Of a stretch of DNA of 64,000 nt, positions 49,209 to 57,676 are shown piece after piece. Origin of the DNA: Sanguibacter sp. HDW7 (GTDB lineage: Bacteria > Actinomycetota > Actinomycetes > Actinomycetales > Cellulomonadaceae); NCBI RefSeq assembly GCF_011300875.1, contig NZ_CP049862.1, positions 1,860,001 to 1,924,000 on the forward strand, given 5' to 3'. The translations under genes and the position numbers were made by a program. The notes beneath the pieces are model-generated. The model did no database searches. It was not told the origin of the DNA and saw only the letters and a list, made by a program, of their open reading frames with translations. How positions within the stretch are numbered: the first letter of the stretch is position 1; every line of letters starts with the position of its first letter.

Positions 49209-50981
49209 ATGTCTGAAGCCGTCAAGATGCCCGCGCTGGGCGAGTCCGTCACCGAGGGCACCGTCACCCGTTGGCTCAAGCAGGTCGGTGAGCGCGTCGA
49301 GATCGACGAGCCGCTGCTCGAGGTCTCGACCGACAAGGTCGACACCGAGATCCCCTCGCCCGTCGCGGGCGTGCTCGAGAAGATCCTCGTCGAGGAGGAC
49401 GAGACGGTCGAGGTCGGCACCGACCTCGCGTTCGTCGGCGACGGCTCGGGCGCTGGCGAGGCCCCTGCGGCCGCCGCTCCGGCCGCCGAGGCCGCCCCCG
49501 CCCCCGTGGCCGCCCCGGCCCCGGTCGTCGAGGCCGCTCCCGCGCCCGCGCCCGTCGCCGAGGCTCCTGCTCCCGCTGCGGCCCCCGCCGGCGAAGGCGA
49601 GCAGGTCGTCATGCCCGCGCTCGGCGAGTCCGTCACCGAGGGCACCGTCACCCGCTGGCTCAAGCAGGTCGGCGACGCCGTCGAGATCGACGAGCCGCTG
49701 CTCGAGGTCTCGACCGACAAGGTCGACACCGAGATCCCGTCGCCCGTCGCGGGCACGCTCCAGCAGATCCTCGTCCAGGAGGACGAGACGGTCGAGGTCG
49801 GAACGGCGCTCGCCGTCGTCGGCTCGGGCGTCGCGCCTGCCGCTGCTCCCGCGCCCGCCGCCGCTCCCGCCCCGGCCGCTGCGCCGGCCCCGGTCGCGGC
49901 TCCCGCACCCGTCGCCGCCCCGGCACCGGTGGCCACTCCGGCCCCCGTCGCAGCTCCCGCCGCTCCGGCAGCGCCGGCCGCTCCGGTCGGTCAGCACGTC
50001 GCCCCCGCGGCTCCCGCCGCCCCGGCGCCGTCGGCCGCAGCGCAGCAGGCCTCGGGCTACCTCACCCCGCTCGTCCGCAAGCTCGCGGCCGAGAAGGGTG
50101 TCGACGTCGCGTCGCTCACGGGCACGGGCGTCGGTGGCCGCATCCGCAAGGAGGACGTCCTCGAGGCGGCCGCCAAGGCTGCAGCAGCCCAGGCAGCGCC
50201 GGCCCCGGCCGCCGCTCCCGCGGCTGCCCCGGCCAAGGCGTCGACCAAGCTCGAGGTCTCGCCGCTGCGCGGCACGACCGAGAAGGCGAGCCGTCTGCGC
50301 AAGATCATCGCGACGCGCATGGTCGAGGCCCTGCAGACGCAGGCCCAGCTGACGACGGTCGTCGAGGTCGACGTCACGAAGGTCGCGCGCCTGCGCGCCA
50401 AGGCGAAGGACGGCTTCAAGGCTCGCGAGGGTGCCAACCTCACGTTCCTGCCGTTCTTCACGCTCGCTGCGGTCGAGGCTCTCAAGGCCTTCCCGAAGGT
50501 CAACGGCGTGCTCGCGGACGACGTCATCACGTACCACGGCCAGGAGAACGTCGGCATCGCCGTCGACACCGAGCGCGGTCTGCTCGTCCCCGTCATCCAC
50601 GACGCGGGCGACCTCAACCTCGCGGGCCTCTCTCGGAAGATCGCCGACCTCGCCACGCGCACGCGTGACAACAAGGTGACCCCGGACGAGCTCGGCGGCG
50701 CGACGTTCACGATCACGAACACCGGCTCGGGCGGCGCGCTCATCGACACGCCGATCGTTCCCGGCGGCACGTCGGCGATCCTCGGCACCGGCACGATCGT
50801 CAAGCGTCCCGCGGTCATCCAGGACGAGGACGGTCAGGACGTCATCGCGATCCGTCAGATCTGCTACCTCTCCCTGTCGTACGACCACCGTCTGGTCGAC
50901 GGCGCGGACGCGTCGCGCTACCTCACGGCGATCAAGCGCCGCATCGAGGAGGGCGCGTTCGAGGCCGAGGTCGGTCTCTGA
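49209..50981 (+). CDS. sucB: 2-oxoglutarate dehydrogenase E2, dihydrolipoamide succinyltransferase type
   Basis: Core acyltransferase of a 2-oxoacid dehydrogenase. The 590-residue protein has two lipoyl domains (about 2-78 and 133-210), each with the lipoylated Lys in [11 protein letters not shown]. Ala/Pro-rich linkers follow, then a peripheral subunit-binding domain at about 283-322 ([18 protein letters not shown]) and a catalytic domain ending in [12 protein letters not shown] with the active-site His near 558. It could serve 2-oxoglutarate or pyruvate complexes; sequence alone does not decide, and E1 genes are not nearby. lipB and lipA lie 2-4 kb downstream. Confidence 0.94.
   Translation: MSEAVKMPALGESVTEGTVTRWLKQVGERVEIDEPLLEVSTDKVDTEIPSPVAGVLEKILVEEDETVEVGTDLAFVGDGSGAGEAPAAAAPAAEAAPAPVAAPAPVVEAAPAPAPVAEAPAPAAAPAGEGEQVVMPALGESVTEGTVTRWLKQVGDAVEIDEPLLEVSTDKVDTEIPSPVAGTLQQILVQEDETVEVGTALAVVGSGVAPAAAPAPAAAPAPAAAPAPVAAPAPVAAPAPVATPAPVAAPAAPAAPAAPVGQHVAPAAPAAPAPSAAAQQASGYLTPLVRKLAAEKGVDVASLTGTGVGGRIRKEDVLEAAAKAAAAQAAPAPAAAPAAAPAKASTKLEVSPLRGTTEKASRLRKIIATRMVEALQTQAQLTTVVEVDVTKVARLRAKAKDGFKAREGANLTFLPFFTLAAVEALKAFPKVNGVLADDVITYHGQENVGIAVDTERGLLVPVIHDAGDLNLAGLSRKIADLATRTRDNKVTPDELGGATFTITNTGSGGALIDTPIVPGGTSAILGTGTIVKRPAVIQDEDGQDVIAIRQICYLSLSYDHRLVDGADASRYLTAIKRRIEEGAFEAEVGL
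49227..49417 (+). repeat. Direct repeat copy 1, lipoyl-domain coding
   Basis: About 190 bases encoding the first lipoyl domain. Nearly identical at the nucleotide level to the copy at 49611-49801, offset 384 bases. Confidence 0.85.
49611..49801 (+). repeat. Direct repeat copy 2, lipoyl-domain coding
   Basis: Second lipoyl-domain copy. Most differences from copy 1 fall in one short stretch coding VLEKILVEE versus TLQQILVQE. Confidence 0.85.
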
Positions 50982-50994
50982 CACCTGCGTGACC

Positions 50995-51034
50995 CGGAGC
51001 CCGTCGTGCCGCACCTGCGGCGCGGCGGGCTCCG
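50995..51034. terminator. Bidirectional terminator after sucB
   Basis: 18-bp stem (50995-51012 with 51017-51034), two wobble pairs, 4-base loop, between convergent stops. Confidence 0.8.
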
Positions 51035-51056
51035 TGCTTGTCCGGACCTCGCGTCC

Positions 51057-52784
51057 TCAGGGGGTGGGCACCAGGTCTGTCACCTCGACCGAGACAACCT
51101 TCCACGCGCCGTCAGCGTGGGTCAGACGCAAGGTGTGGTGCAGCTCGCTGCCGCCCGGGACGAGCGCGTAGGTCACGGCGACGGACGCAGCCGTCGCGTC
51201 CTGCGCGAGGACCTCGACGGAGCTCACCTCGGCACGTACCCGGGGCGGTGTCTCCTCGCCGCGCAGCACGCGCGAGACGAGTGAGAGATCTGCGTCGCGC
51301 ACGGGACCCGGCCCGACGATCGTCGCGAGACGCGCCTCGACCGAGGCAGTCGTCGACGCGAGGTCCTCCGCAGGGACGGGCGCGAGCCCGGCGAGGACGT
51401 CGACCCGTCCGACGGTCGCGCGCCGGGCGGCCTCGGCAGGGCCGTCCTGACCTGGCGTCGGCGATGCGGAGGTGCCTGCTCCGGACGTCGTGGGCACGGA
51501 GGCGGCGGATGCCGGCTGTTGCGGACCGAGGCGGCCGCCCTTGAGGTGCAGGAGCGCCGCGGTGCCCGCCACGACGACGAGCACGATCCCCGCCGTGACG
51601 GCGGCGCGCGGAGGCCGTCGCACCGTGCGCGAGCGTGGGAGCGGGCGCGAAGCGGCACGTCCGGGCAGGGAGCTCGCACGCCGGAGGTCGGAGTTCGCCG
51701 GGGTGGGTGCGGCCAGGGAGGTGCGGGTGCCGACCGGGCCGACGCCGGGGCGCGCCGAGACCCGCGCCGAACCCCGCGCCGTCCTGCGCGCCTGGGGCGG
51801 CGGGGCGACGGCGAACGCCTCGCCGTCCCGGACGATGGCACGCCAGTCGGCGGTCGTCGCGGTGAGCACAGGCGAACCGGACGCCTCGGGCCCTGCCTGC
51901 ACGTCGGGGTTCCGATCAACGGTCGGTCGGTCGACCAGAGTTTCCTCGGACCTCGCCTGCACGTCGGGGTAGCCCTCGGGGTCCGCGTCGATCGCGGCCC
52001 TCAGAGCGAGCGCCCGCATCGCGAGGTCGCCGGGAGCGGGTGCCGACGTACCCGTCGCGGCGGCGAGCAGGTCGCGGACCGCACGAGGCGCACCCGCGCC
52101 CGTTCGCTCGAGGTGCCGGACGAGCCGCTGCGCGACCCCACGCGTGAGGTCGTGGGGCTCGTCGCCGTACGGCTCGTCGTCGTAGGGCACGGCGGACGCT
52201 CCCGCGTCCCCGGCGGCAGCGGGACGCGTCCTGGCGACCTCGAGGGCCCAGGGCCACGGGTGGAGCTGCAGGGGCGAGTCGGCTCCGGGGTCACGCGCAG
52301 CGTCCGCGACGAGCGCGTCGACGGCAGCGGCAGGGACGGAGACGCCGCACGCGCGCAGCGCGACGGCGCCGCGGCAGGCGGCGACGAGGACGTCGAGCAT
52401 GCGCGCTCCCGGCAGCCCGGCGCCGGCGTCCGAGACCTGCGGCCCGCCAGTGCGGCGCGCGCTCGCCGCGAGCCAGACCAGCACGAGCGTGCGCGGCGCC
52501 GGTGCCGCGCGATCGCCGACGGGCATCGCCCCGACGAGAGGGACGACGTTCTCGTGCTCGAGCCCGAGGAGCGCAGTCGTCCGGGTGCGCAGCAGCTCCC
52601 AGCGGGAGGCCGCACCGACGGTCAACACAGTGACCTCGTGCTCAGCCCCGTCGGCACTCACCGCGGTCCACGGGAGGGCACCGTCCGTAGTCCCGACCGC
52701 GTTCAGCCCGAGCCTCGTGAGCCCCTCGCGCACGTCTGCCGCCCGCTCGTCGGACTCACGGCCGCACGTCTCCTCGTCGTCCAT
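51057..52784 (-). CDS. Predicted membrane-anchored pseudokinase-like protein
   Basis: A 575-residue protein, unnamed. Residues ~35-150 recall the N-lobe and hinge of Ser/Thr kinases: ALLGLEHENVVPLVGAM at 71-87 matches the alphaC/beta4 LxHxNIV pattern and TLVLVWLA a hinge strand. No VAxK lysine, HRD or DFG was found, so it should not phosphorylate. A disordered Arg/Pro/Ser region (about 270-395), one helix at 394-413 and an outer domain with a SnoaL/NTF2-like look (VTYALVPGGSELHHTLRL, WKVVSVEV) follow. The ATG at 52784 is the first with coding-like sequence. Divergent from lipB. Confidence 0.6.
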   Translation of the reverse strand: MDDEETCGRESDERAADVREGLTRLGLNAVGTTDGALPWTAVSADGAEHEVTVLTVGAASRWELLRTRTTALLGLEHENVVPLVGAMPVGDRAAPAPRTLVLVWLAASARRTGGPQVSDAGAGLPGARMLDVLVAACRGAVALRACGVSVPAAAVDALVADAARDPGADSPLQLHPWPWALEVARTRPAAAGDAGASAVPYDDEPYGDEPHDLTRGVAQRLVRHLERTGAGAPRAVRDLLAAATGTSAPAPGDLAMRALALRAAIDADPEGYPDVQARSEETLVDRPTVDRNPDVQAGPEASGSPVLTATTADWRAIVRDGEAFAVAPPPQARRTARGSARVSARPGVGPVGTRTSLAAPTPANSDLRRASSLPGRAASRPLPRSRTVRRPPRAAVTAGIVLVVVAGTAALLHLKGGRLGPQQPASAASVPTTSGAGTSASPTPGQDGPAEAARRATVGRVDVLAGLAPVPAEDLASTTASVEARLATIVGPGPVRDADLSLVSRVLRGEETPPRVRAEVSSVEVLAQDATAASVAVTYALVPGGSELHHTLRLTHADGAWKVVSVEVTDLVPTP

Positions 52785-52891
52785 CCCTGCATCCAAGCGC
52801 GTCGGCGGCGCGCACGGGCGTCGTCCACAGGCTGCGGCGCCCACGGTGCCGCCGCGGGCTGGACGACCCGGCACGACGCACGTCACGGGGC

Positions 52892-52897
52892 TACCGT
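52892..52897 (+). promoter_or_regulatory. -10 element of a leaderless lipB transcript
   Basis: TACCGT, six bases, then the ATG at 52904. Confidence 0.5.
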
Positions 52898-52903
52898 GAC
52901 GTC

Positions 52904-53584
52904 ATGGATGTCGTCGATCTCGGTCTCGGGACGCAGCTGCGCGACTTCGAGGAGACGTGGGAGCTCCAGCGTCGCCTCCACGCCGACGTCCTCGAGGGAC
53001 GGCGTCCCGACACGCTCCTGCTGCTCGAGCACGCCGACGTCTACACGGCTGGGCGTCGCACGCGGCGCAGCGACCTGCCGACCGACGGCACGCGCGTCGT
53101 CGACATCGACCGCGGTGGCCGCATCACGTGGCACGGCCCCGGACAGCTCGTCGTCTACCCAATCCTCCGGCTCGCCGAGCCCGTCGACGTCGTCGCGTAC
53201 GTGCGCGCGCTCGAGTCGGCGATCATCGCGCTGTGCGCGGACCACGGCCTCACGACGGTCCGCGTCGACGGGCGCAGCGGTGTGTGGGTGCCAGGGACCC
53301 CCGAGGCAAAGGTCGCGGCGATCGGCTGCCGCGTCGCCAAGGGGGTGACGATGCACGGGCTCGCGCTCAACGTCGACCCCGACCTCACCGCGTTCGACCG
53401 CATCGTCCCGTGCGGGATCGACGACGCGGACGTGACGTCACTCACGCGCTCGACGAGCACGCCGCTCGCGCCGGCGACCGTCGCCGACGGCCTCGTCGAG
53501 CACCTCGTGAGGGAACTCGCGTCGTTGCGCGCCTCCGGACCCACCACGGTGACCCGGCGGGACCTCGAGCACATCGCTGTCTGA
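52904..53584 (+). CDS. lipB: Lipoyl(octanoyl) transferase
   Basis: Moves octanoyl from acyl carrier protein to lipoyl-domain lysines. The 226-residue enzyme shows [35 protein letters not shown] with the catalytic Lys, and IVPCGIDD with the catalytic Cys. lipA follows after about 95 bases on the same strand. Together they would lipoylate the E2 encoded upstream. Confidence 0.95.
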   Translation: MDVVDLGLGTQLRDFEETWELQRRLHADVLEGRRPDTLLLLEHADVYTAGRRTRRSDLPTDGTRVVDIDRGGRITWHGPGQLVVYPILRLAEPVDVVAYVRALESAIIALCADHGLTTVRVDGRSGVWVPGTPEAKVAAIGCRVAKGVTMHGLALNVDPDLTAFDRIVPCGIDDADVTSLTRSTSTPLAPATVADGLVEHLVRELASLRASGPTTVTRRDLEHIAV

Positions 53585-53678
53585 CCTGCAGCGGCGGTCC
53601 GGCACCCGGATCCCTCGGGTGAGGAGCACCCGGCCGACGTACTGTGGGACCTCCGTCCTTCACACCCCAGGAGAGCAC

Positions 53679-54692
53679 GTGACGATCGCACCCGAGGGCC
53701 GCCGCATGCTGCGGGTCGAGGCACGCAACGCAGCCGTCCCGATCGAGAAGAAGCCGGGCTGGATCAAGACGCGCGCGACGATGGGGCCCGAGTACACCGA
53801 GCTCAAGGACCTCGTCCGCTCGGGCGGCCTCCACACGGTGTGCGAGGAGGCGGGCTGCCCCAACATCTACGAGTGCTGGGAGGACCGCGAAGCCACGTTC
53901 CTCATCGGCGGCTCCGAGTGCACGCGCCGCTGCGACTTCTGCCAGATCGACACGGGCAAGCCCGCGGCGCTCGACCGCGACGAGCCGCGCCGCGTCGCCG
54001 AGTCGGTCCGCCAGATGGGTCTCAAGTACTCGACGATCACCGGCGTCGCCCGCGACGACCTGCCCGACGGCGGTGCCTGGCTCTACGCCGAGACGGTCCG
54101 CCAGATCCACGCGCTCAACCCCGGCACGGGCGTCGAGCTGCTCATCCCCGACTTCAACGCGGTCCCCGAGCTCCTCGCCGAGGTCTTCTCCTCGCGCCCC
54201 GAGGTCCTCGCGCACAACCTCGAGACCGTGCCGCGCATCTTCAAGCAGATCCGCCCCGGCTTCCGCTACGACCGTTCGCTCTCCGTGCTCACGCAGGCGC
54301 GCGACGCGGGCTTCGTCACGAAGTCGAACCTCATCCTCGGCATGGGCGAGACGACGGAAGAGGCCGAGGAGGCGATCGTCGCGCTCCACGAGGCCGGCAC
54401 CGACCTCCTGACGATCACGCAGTACCTGCGCCCGAGCCCGCGGCACCACCCCGTCGACCGTTGGGTCAAGCCCGAAGAGTTCGTCCACCTCTCCGACGTC
54501 GCCGAGGCGACCGGCTTCCTCGGCGTCATGTCGGGCCCGCTCGTGCGCTCCTCGTACCGCGCCGGTCGACTGTGGGGTCAGGCCATGACGCGTCGGGGCC
54601 TCGAGATCCCCGCAGAGCTCGCACACCTCGCCGAGCCGACGACGTCGCGCCAGGAGGCCACCCACCTGCTCGCCCAGCTCCCGACGTCCTGA
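53679..54692 (+). CDS. lipA: Lipoyl synthase
   Basis: Radical SAM enzyme that inserts two sulfurs into octanoyl groups. The 337-residue protein has both 4Fe-4S sites: the auxiliary [12 protein letters not shown] and the radical [11 protein letters not shown], and ends with VRSSYRAG containing the auxiliary-cluster Ser. The GTG at 53679 is preceded by CAGGAGAG; TACTGT at 53640-53645 may be its own -10 element. Confidence 0.96.
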   Translation: MTIAPEGRRMLRVEARNAAVPIEKKPGWIKTRATMGPEYTELKDLVRSGGLHTVCEEAGCPNIYECWEDREATFLIGGSECTRRCDFCQIDTGKPAALDRDEPRRVAESVRQMGLKYSTITGVARDDLPDGGAWLYAETVRQIHALNPGTGVELLIPDFNAVPELLAEVFSSRPEVLAHNLETVPRIFKQIRPGFRYDRSLSVLTQARDAGFVTKSNLILGMGETTEEAEEAIVALHEAGTDLLTITQYLRPSPRHHPVDRWVKPEEFVHLSDVAEATGFLGVMSGPLVRSSYRAGRLWGQAMTRRGLEIPAELAHLAEPTTSRQEATHLLAQLPTS

Positions 54693-54714
54693 CCGAGCCA
54701 CCCGAGAACGGCAC

Positions 54715-54720
54715 TAGACT
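54715..54720 (+). promoter_or_regulatory. -10 element of a leaderless DUF4191 transcript
   Basis: TAGACT, seven bases, then the ATG at 54728. Confidence 0.55.
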
Positions 54721-54727
54721 GACGACC

Positions 54728-55462
54728 ATGGCCCGCAAGAAGGACGACGCCGCTGCGCCCGCGCAGGCGGCCACGAAGAAGACCAAGGTGAAGAAGCGCC
54801 GGTGGTACCACCAGGTGTGGGACGCCTACAAGATGACGGTCGCGCAGGATCCGGCGGTTCGCTGGTGGATCCTCGGGACGTTCGTCGGCATCCTTGCCGT
54901 CGCCGTCATCCTCGGCATCGTCCTCAAGGGCCTCTGGTTCTGGGTGATCCTCGGTCTGCCGACCGCGGTCCTCGGCGCCATGTTCGTGCTCGCTCGGCGC
55001 GCCGAGCGTGCCGCGTACGCCCGCATCGAGGGACAGCCCGGCGCCTCGCTCGCGGCGCTCGGAACGATCCGTCGCGGCTGGACCTTCGACCAGGAGCCGG
55101 TCTTCATCGACCCCCGCACGCGTGACGCCGTCTTCCGCGGCGTCGGCCGCCCGGGCGTCGTCCTCTTCGTCGAGGCGCCTGCCGCCCGCGCCCCGCGCGT
55201 CGGCGAGGCCGAGCGCAAGCGCACCGCGCGCGTCCTGCCCAACGTGCCCGTCACCGTCGTCCAGGTCGGCCGCGAGGCCGGTCAGGTCCCGCTGCCCAAG
55301 CTCGTCCGTCACGTCACGAAGCTCAAGCCGTCGATCAACAAGCACGAGATCTCCGTCGTCCTCAAGCGCCTGCAGTCGCTCGGCACGGCACGCCTGCCGA
55401 TCCCCAAGGGCGTCGACCCCATGCGCATGCGCGTCGACCGCAAGGGCATGCGCGGTCGCTGA
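54728..55462 (+). CDS. DUF4191 membrane protein
   Basis: A 244-residue actinobacterial protein regularly found after lipA. A Lys-rich start (MARKKDDAAAPAQAATKKTK) leads to WYHQVWDAYKMTVAQDP, two adjacent helices at about 45-90 (WWILGTFVGILAVAVILGIVL; WFWVILGLPTAVLGAMFVLA), and a cytoplasmic alpha/beta part with RRGWTFDQEPVFIDPRTRDAVFRGVGRPG. The role is unknown; its neighbourhood suggests lipoate or membrane-linked metabolism. The leaderless start is clear. Confidence 0.9.
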   Translation: MARKKDDAAAPAQAATKKTKVKKRRWYHQVWDAYKMTVAQDPAVRWWILGTFVGILAVAVILGIVLKGLWFWVILGLPTAVLGAMFVLARRAERAAYARIEGQPGASLAALGTIRRGWTFDQEPVFIDPRTRDAVFRGVGRPGVVLFVEAPAARAPRVGEAERKRTARVLPNVPVTVVQVGREAGQVPLPKLVRHVTKLKPSINKHEISVVLKRLQSLGTARLPIPKGVDPMRMRVDRKGMRGR

Positions 55463-55481
55463 GCCGCCCCGCTTCACGCGA

Positions 55482-55517
55482 AGGAGGCGCCCACCCCGGA
55501 CGGGGTGGGCGCCTCCT
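55482..55517. terminator. Bidirectional terminator between DUF4191 and RDD genes
   Basis: 17-bp perfect stem (55482-55498 with 55501-55517) closed by two bases. Confidence 0.85.
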
Positions 55518-55542
55518 GTCGTTTCCGGTGGCTCTCGGCGGC

Positions 55543-55977
55543 TCAGCGCCGGACGAGCACCGTGCCCGCGCCGCGGTCGTGAAGGCCCCGCCCGTCGCCG
55601 TCCCACACGACCGCGGGGATGACGAGGCACAGCAGCACCGCACGCACGGCCGCACGCAGGGGCCCGACGAACGTCGCGCCGTCGACGCGTCGGACCCCGA
55701 TGCCGAGGACCCTGTGCCCGAGCGTGAAGCCCAGGAACGCGACGAGCAGCACGTTCTCGACGAGGAACACGAGGAGCGTGGCCGCCGCGTCGCCGTCGAA
55801 CAGCAGGGCGGACACGCCCATGCACGCGAACCAGTCGACGAACAGCGCAGGGATGCGCCGCCCGAGCGTCGCGAGCGACCCCGGGCCCTCGGGCGGGAGC
55901 CCGAGCCTCTCCCCTGCCGCGCCGTCGCCCGCGGGGGCGCCCTCCAACCACGAACCGATGTCGTCTCTCGAAACCAC
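55543..55977 (-). CDS. RDD-family membrane protein
   Basis: A 144-residue protein with an N-terminal polar stretch and three helices. [15 protein letters not shown] holds the Arg and Asp of the RDD signature, and [20 protein letters not shown] matches its second conserved part. Function is not established. The GTG at 55977 lies six bases after TAGGGT on the minus strand, so it appears leaderless. Divergent from glnA. Confidence 0.85.
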   Translation of the reverse strand: MVSRDDIGSWLEGAPAGDGAAGERLGLPPEGPGSLATLGRRIPALFVDWFACMGVSALLFDGDAAATLLVFLVENVLLVAFLGFTLGHRVLGIGVRRVDGATFVGPLRAAVRAVLLCLVIPAVVWDGDGRGLHDRGAGTVLVRR

Positions 55978-55983
55978 GGCTCC

Positions 55984-55989
55984 ACCCTA
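55984..55989 (-). promoter_or_regulatory. -10 element of a leaderless RDD-protein transcript
   Basis: TAGGGT on the minus strand, six bases before the GTG at 55977. Confidence 0.5.
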
Positions 55990-56042
55990 CGTGGGCCTGG
56001 GCGGGCCGCCGTTCACACAGATCTCACACGGGGGCCGCGTGC

Positions 56043-56080
56043 GTAACACGGCCGAAACACGAGGGTCACGGTCGAGAAAT
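56043..56080 (+). promoter_or_regulatory. Two-box GlnR operator upstream of glnA
   Basis: GTAAC-N6-GAAAC (56043-56058), six bases, then GTCAC-N6-GAAAT (56065-56080). This is the arrangement of the actinobacterial GlnR consensus gTnAC-n6-GaAAC repeated with an n6 gap, as described for glnA in Streptomyces. It ends ten bases before the -10 element. Confidence 0.8.
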
Positions 56081-56090
56081 CGCGGTCTCC

Positions 56091-56096
56091 TAGCGT
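56091..56096 (+). promoter_or_regulatory. -10 element of glnA
   Basis: TAGCGT. Transcription would begin near 56102, where an ATG in frame with glnA occurs five bases after the hexamer. Confidence 0.55.
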
Positions 56097-56143
56097 GGGG
56101 CATGCCCGAACGAGGGCGCCCCACTCTCCCCAAGGAGCTACGG

Positions 56144-57568
56144 ATGTTCACCACCGCCGAGGAGGCCATCGCCTTCACGCGCAACGAGGGCGTCGAGTTC
56201 GTCGACGTGCGCTTCTGCGACCTGCCCGGAGTGATGCAGCACTTCAACATTCCGATCGCGCAGTTCGAGGAGTCCGCCTTCACGGACGGCATGATGTTCG
56301 ACGGGTCCTCGATCCGCGGCTTCCAGGCCATCCACGAGTCGGACATGAAGCTCATCCCCGACGTCACGACGGCGTACATCGACCCGTTCCGCAAGCGCAA
56401 GACGCTCATCGTGAACTTCTCGATCGTCGACCCGTTCACGGACGAGGCGTACTCGCGCGACCCCCGCAACGTCGCGTTCAAGGCCGAGGCGTACCTGCGC
56501 TCGACGGGCATCGCCGACACCGCGTTCTTCGCCCCCGAGGCCGAGTTCTACGTGTTCGACGACGTGCGCTTCGCGACGACGCAGCACTCCGCGTTCTACT
56601 CCCTCGACTCCAAGGAGGCCGCGTGGAACACCGGCCGCGAGGAGGAGGGTGGCAACCTCGGCTACAAGACGCGCTACAAGGGCGGCTACTTCCCCGTCTC
56701 CCCCAACGACCAGATGGCCGACCTGCGTGATGACATGTGCGCGGTGCTCTCCGAGGTCGGCCTCGAGGTCGAGCGTGCCCACCACGAGGTCGGCACGGCC
56801 GGTCAGCAGGAGATCAACTACAAGTTCTCGACGCTCACCGCAGCGGCCGACGACCTCATGAAGTTCAAGTACGTCATCAAGAACGTCGCGTGGGAGGCCG
56901 GCAAGTCCGTGACCTTCATGCCGAAGCCGCTCTTCGGTGACAACGGCTCGGGCATGCACTCCCACCAGTCGCTGTGGAAGGACGGCAAGCCGCTCTTCTA
57001 CGACGAGGCCGGCTACGGCGGCCTGTCCGACATGGCGCGCTGGTACATCGGCGGTCTCCTCAAGCACGCTCCCGCGCTGCTCGCCTTCACGAACCCGTCG
57101 GTGAACTCCTACCGCCGCCTCGTGCCCGGCTACGAGGCCCCGGTCAACCTCGTGTACTCGGCCCGCAACCGTTCCGCGTGCATCCGCATCCCCGTGACGG
57201 GCTCCAACCCGAAGGCGAAGCGCGTCGAGTTCCGCGTGCCGGACCCGTCGGCCAACCCGTACCTCGCGTTCGCGGCCCAGCTGCTCGCGGGCATCGACGG
57301 CATCAAGAACCGCATCGAGCCGCCGGAGCCGATCGACAAGGACCTCTACGAGCTCCCGCCCGAGGAGCACGCGCTCATCGAGCAGGTCCCCGGGTCGCTC
57401 AACGAGGCGCTCAAGGCGCTCGAGGCCGACCACGACTTCCTCACGGTCGGCGGTGTCTTCACGCCCGACCTCATCGAGACGTGGATCGACTACAAGCGCA
57501 CCCACGAGATCGACCCGGTCCAGCTCCGCCCGACTCCCCACGAGTTCGAGCTCTACTACGACTGCTGA
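56144..57568 (+). CDS. glnA: Type I glutamine synthetase
   Basis: Makes glutamine from glutamate, ammonia and ATP. The 474-residue enzyme is of the adenylylated GSI-beta kind. It has [17 protein letters not shown], the metal and ATP motifs [10 protein letters not shown] and [17 protein letters not shown], the [17 protein letters not shown] loop, and the adenylylation Tyr in [11 protein letters not shown] near residue 400. The start is the ATG at 56144 with CAAGGAG upstream. An in-frame ATG at 56102 at the probable transcript 5' end would add 14 residues. GlnR operator boxes lie upstream and glnE is encoded 1.4 kb away. Confidence 0.97.
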   Translation: MFTTAEEAIAFTRNEGVEFVDVRFCDLPGVMQHFNIPIAQFEESAFTDGMMFDGSSIRGFQAIHESDMKLIPDVTTAYIDPFRKRKTLIVNFSIVDPFTDEAYSRDPRNVAFKAEAYLRSTGIADTAFFAPEAEFYVFDDVRFATTQHSAFYSLDSKEAAWNTGREEEGGNLGYKTRYKGGYFPVSPNDQMADLRDDMCAVLSEVGLEVERAHHEVGTAGQQEINYKFSTLTAAADDLMKFKYVIKNVAWEAGKSVTFMPKPLFGDNGSGMHSHQSLWKDGKPLFYDEAGYGGLSDMARWYIGGLLKHAPALLAFTNPSVNSYRRLVPGYEAPVNLVYSARNRSACIRIPVTGSNPKAKRVEFRVPDPSANPYLAFAAQLLAGIDGIKNRIEPPEPIDKDLYELPPEEHALIEQVPGSLNEALKALEADHDFLTVGGVFTPDLIETWIDYKRTHEIDPVQLRPTPHEFELYYDC

Positions 57569-57586
57569 CACCCGGTAGCCGCTCCC

Positions 57587-57626
57587 GACGGGGCCCTCGC
57601 GCAGGATCTGCGCGCGGGCCCCGTCG
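57587..57626 (+). terminator. Hairpin terminator of glnA
   Basis: 11-bp outer stem (57587-57597 with 57616-57626) enclosing a further small helix. Confidence 0.65.
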
Positions 57627-57676
57627 TCGTTGCGGTAGGTTCGCTCTGCCCGCCCCGCGTCCTGTTGGAGGACCCC

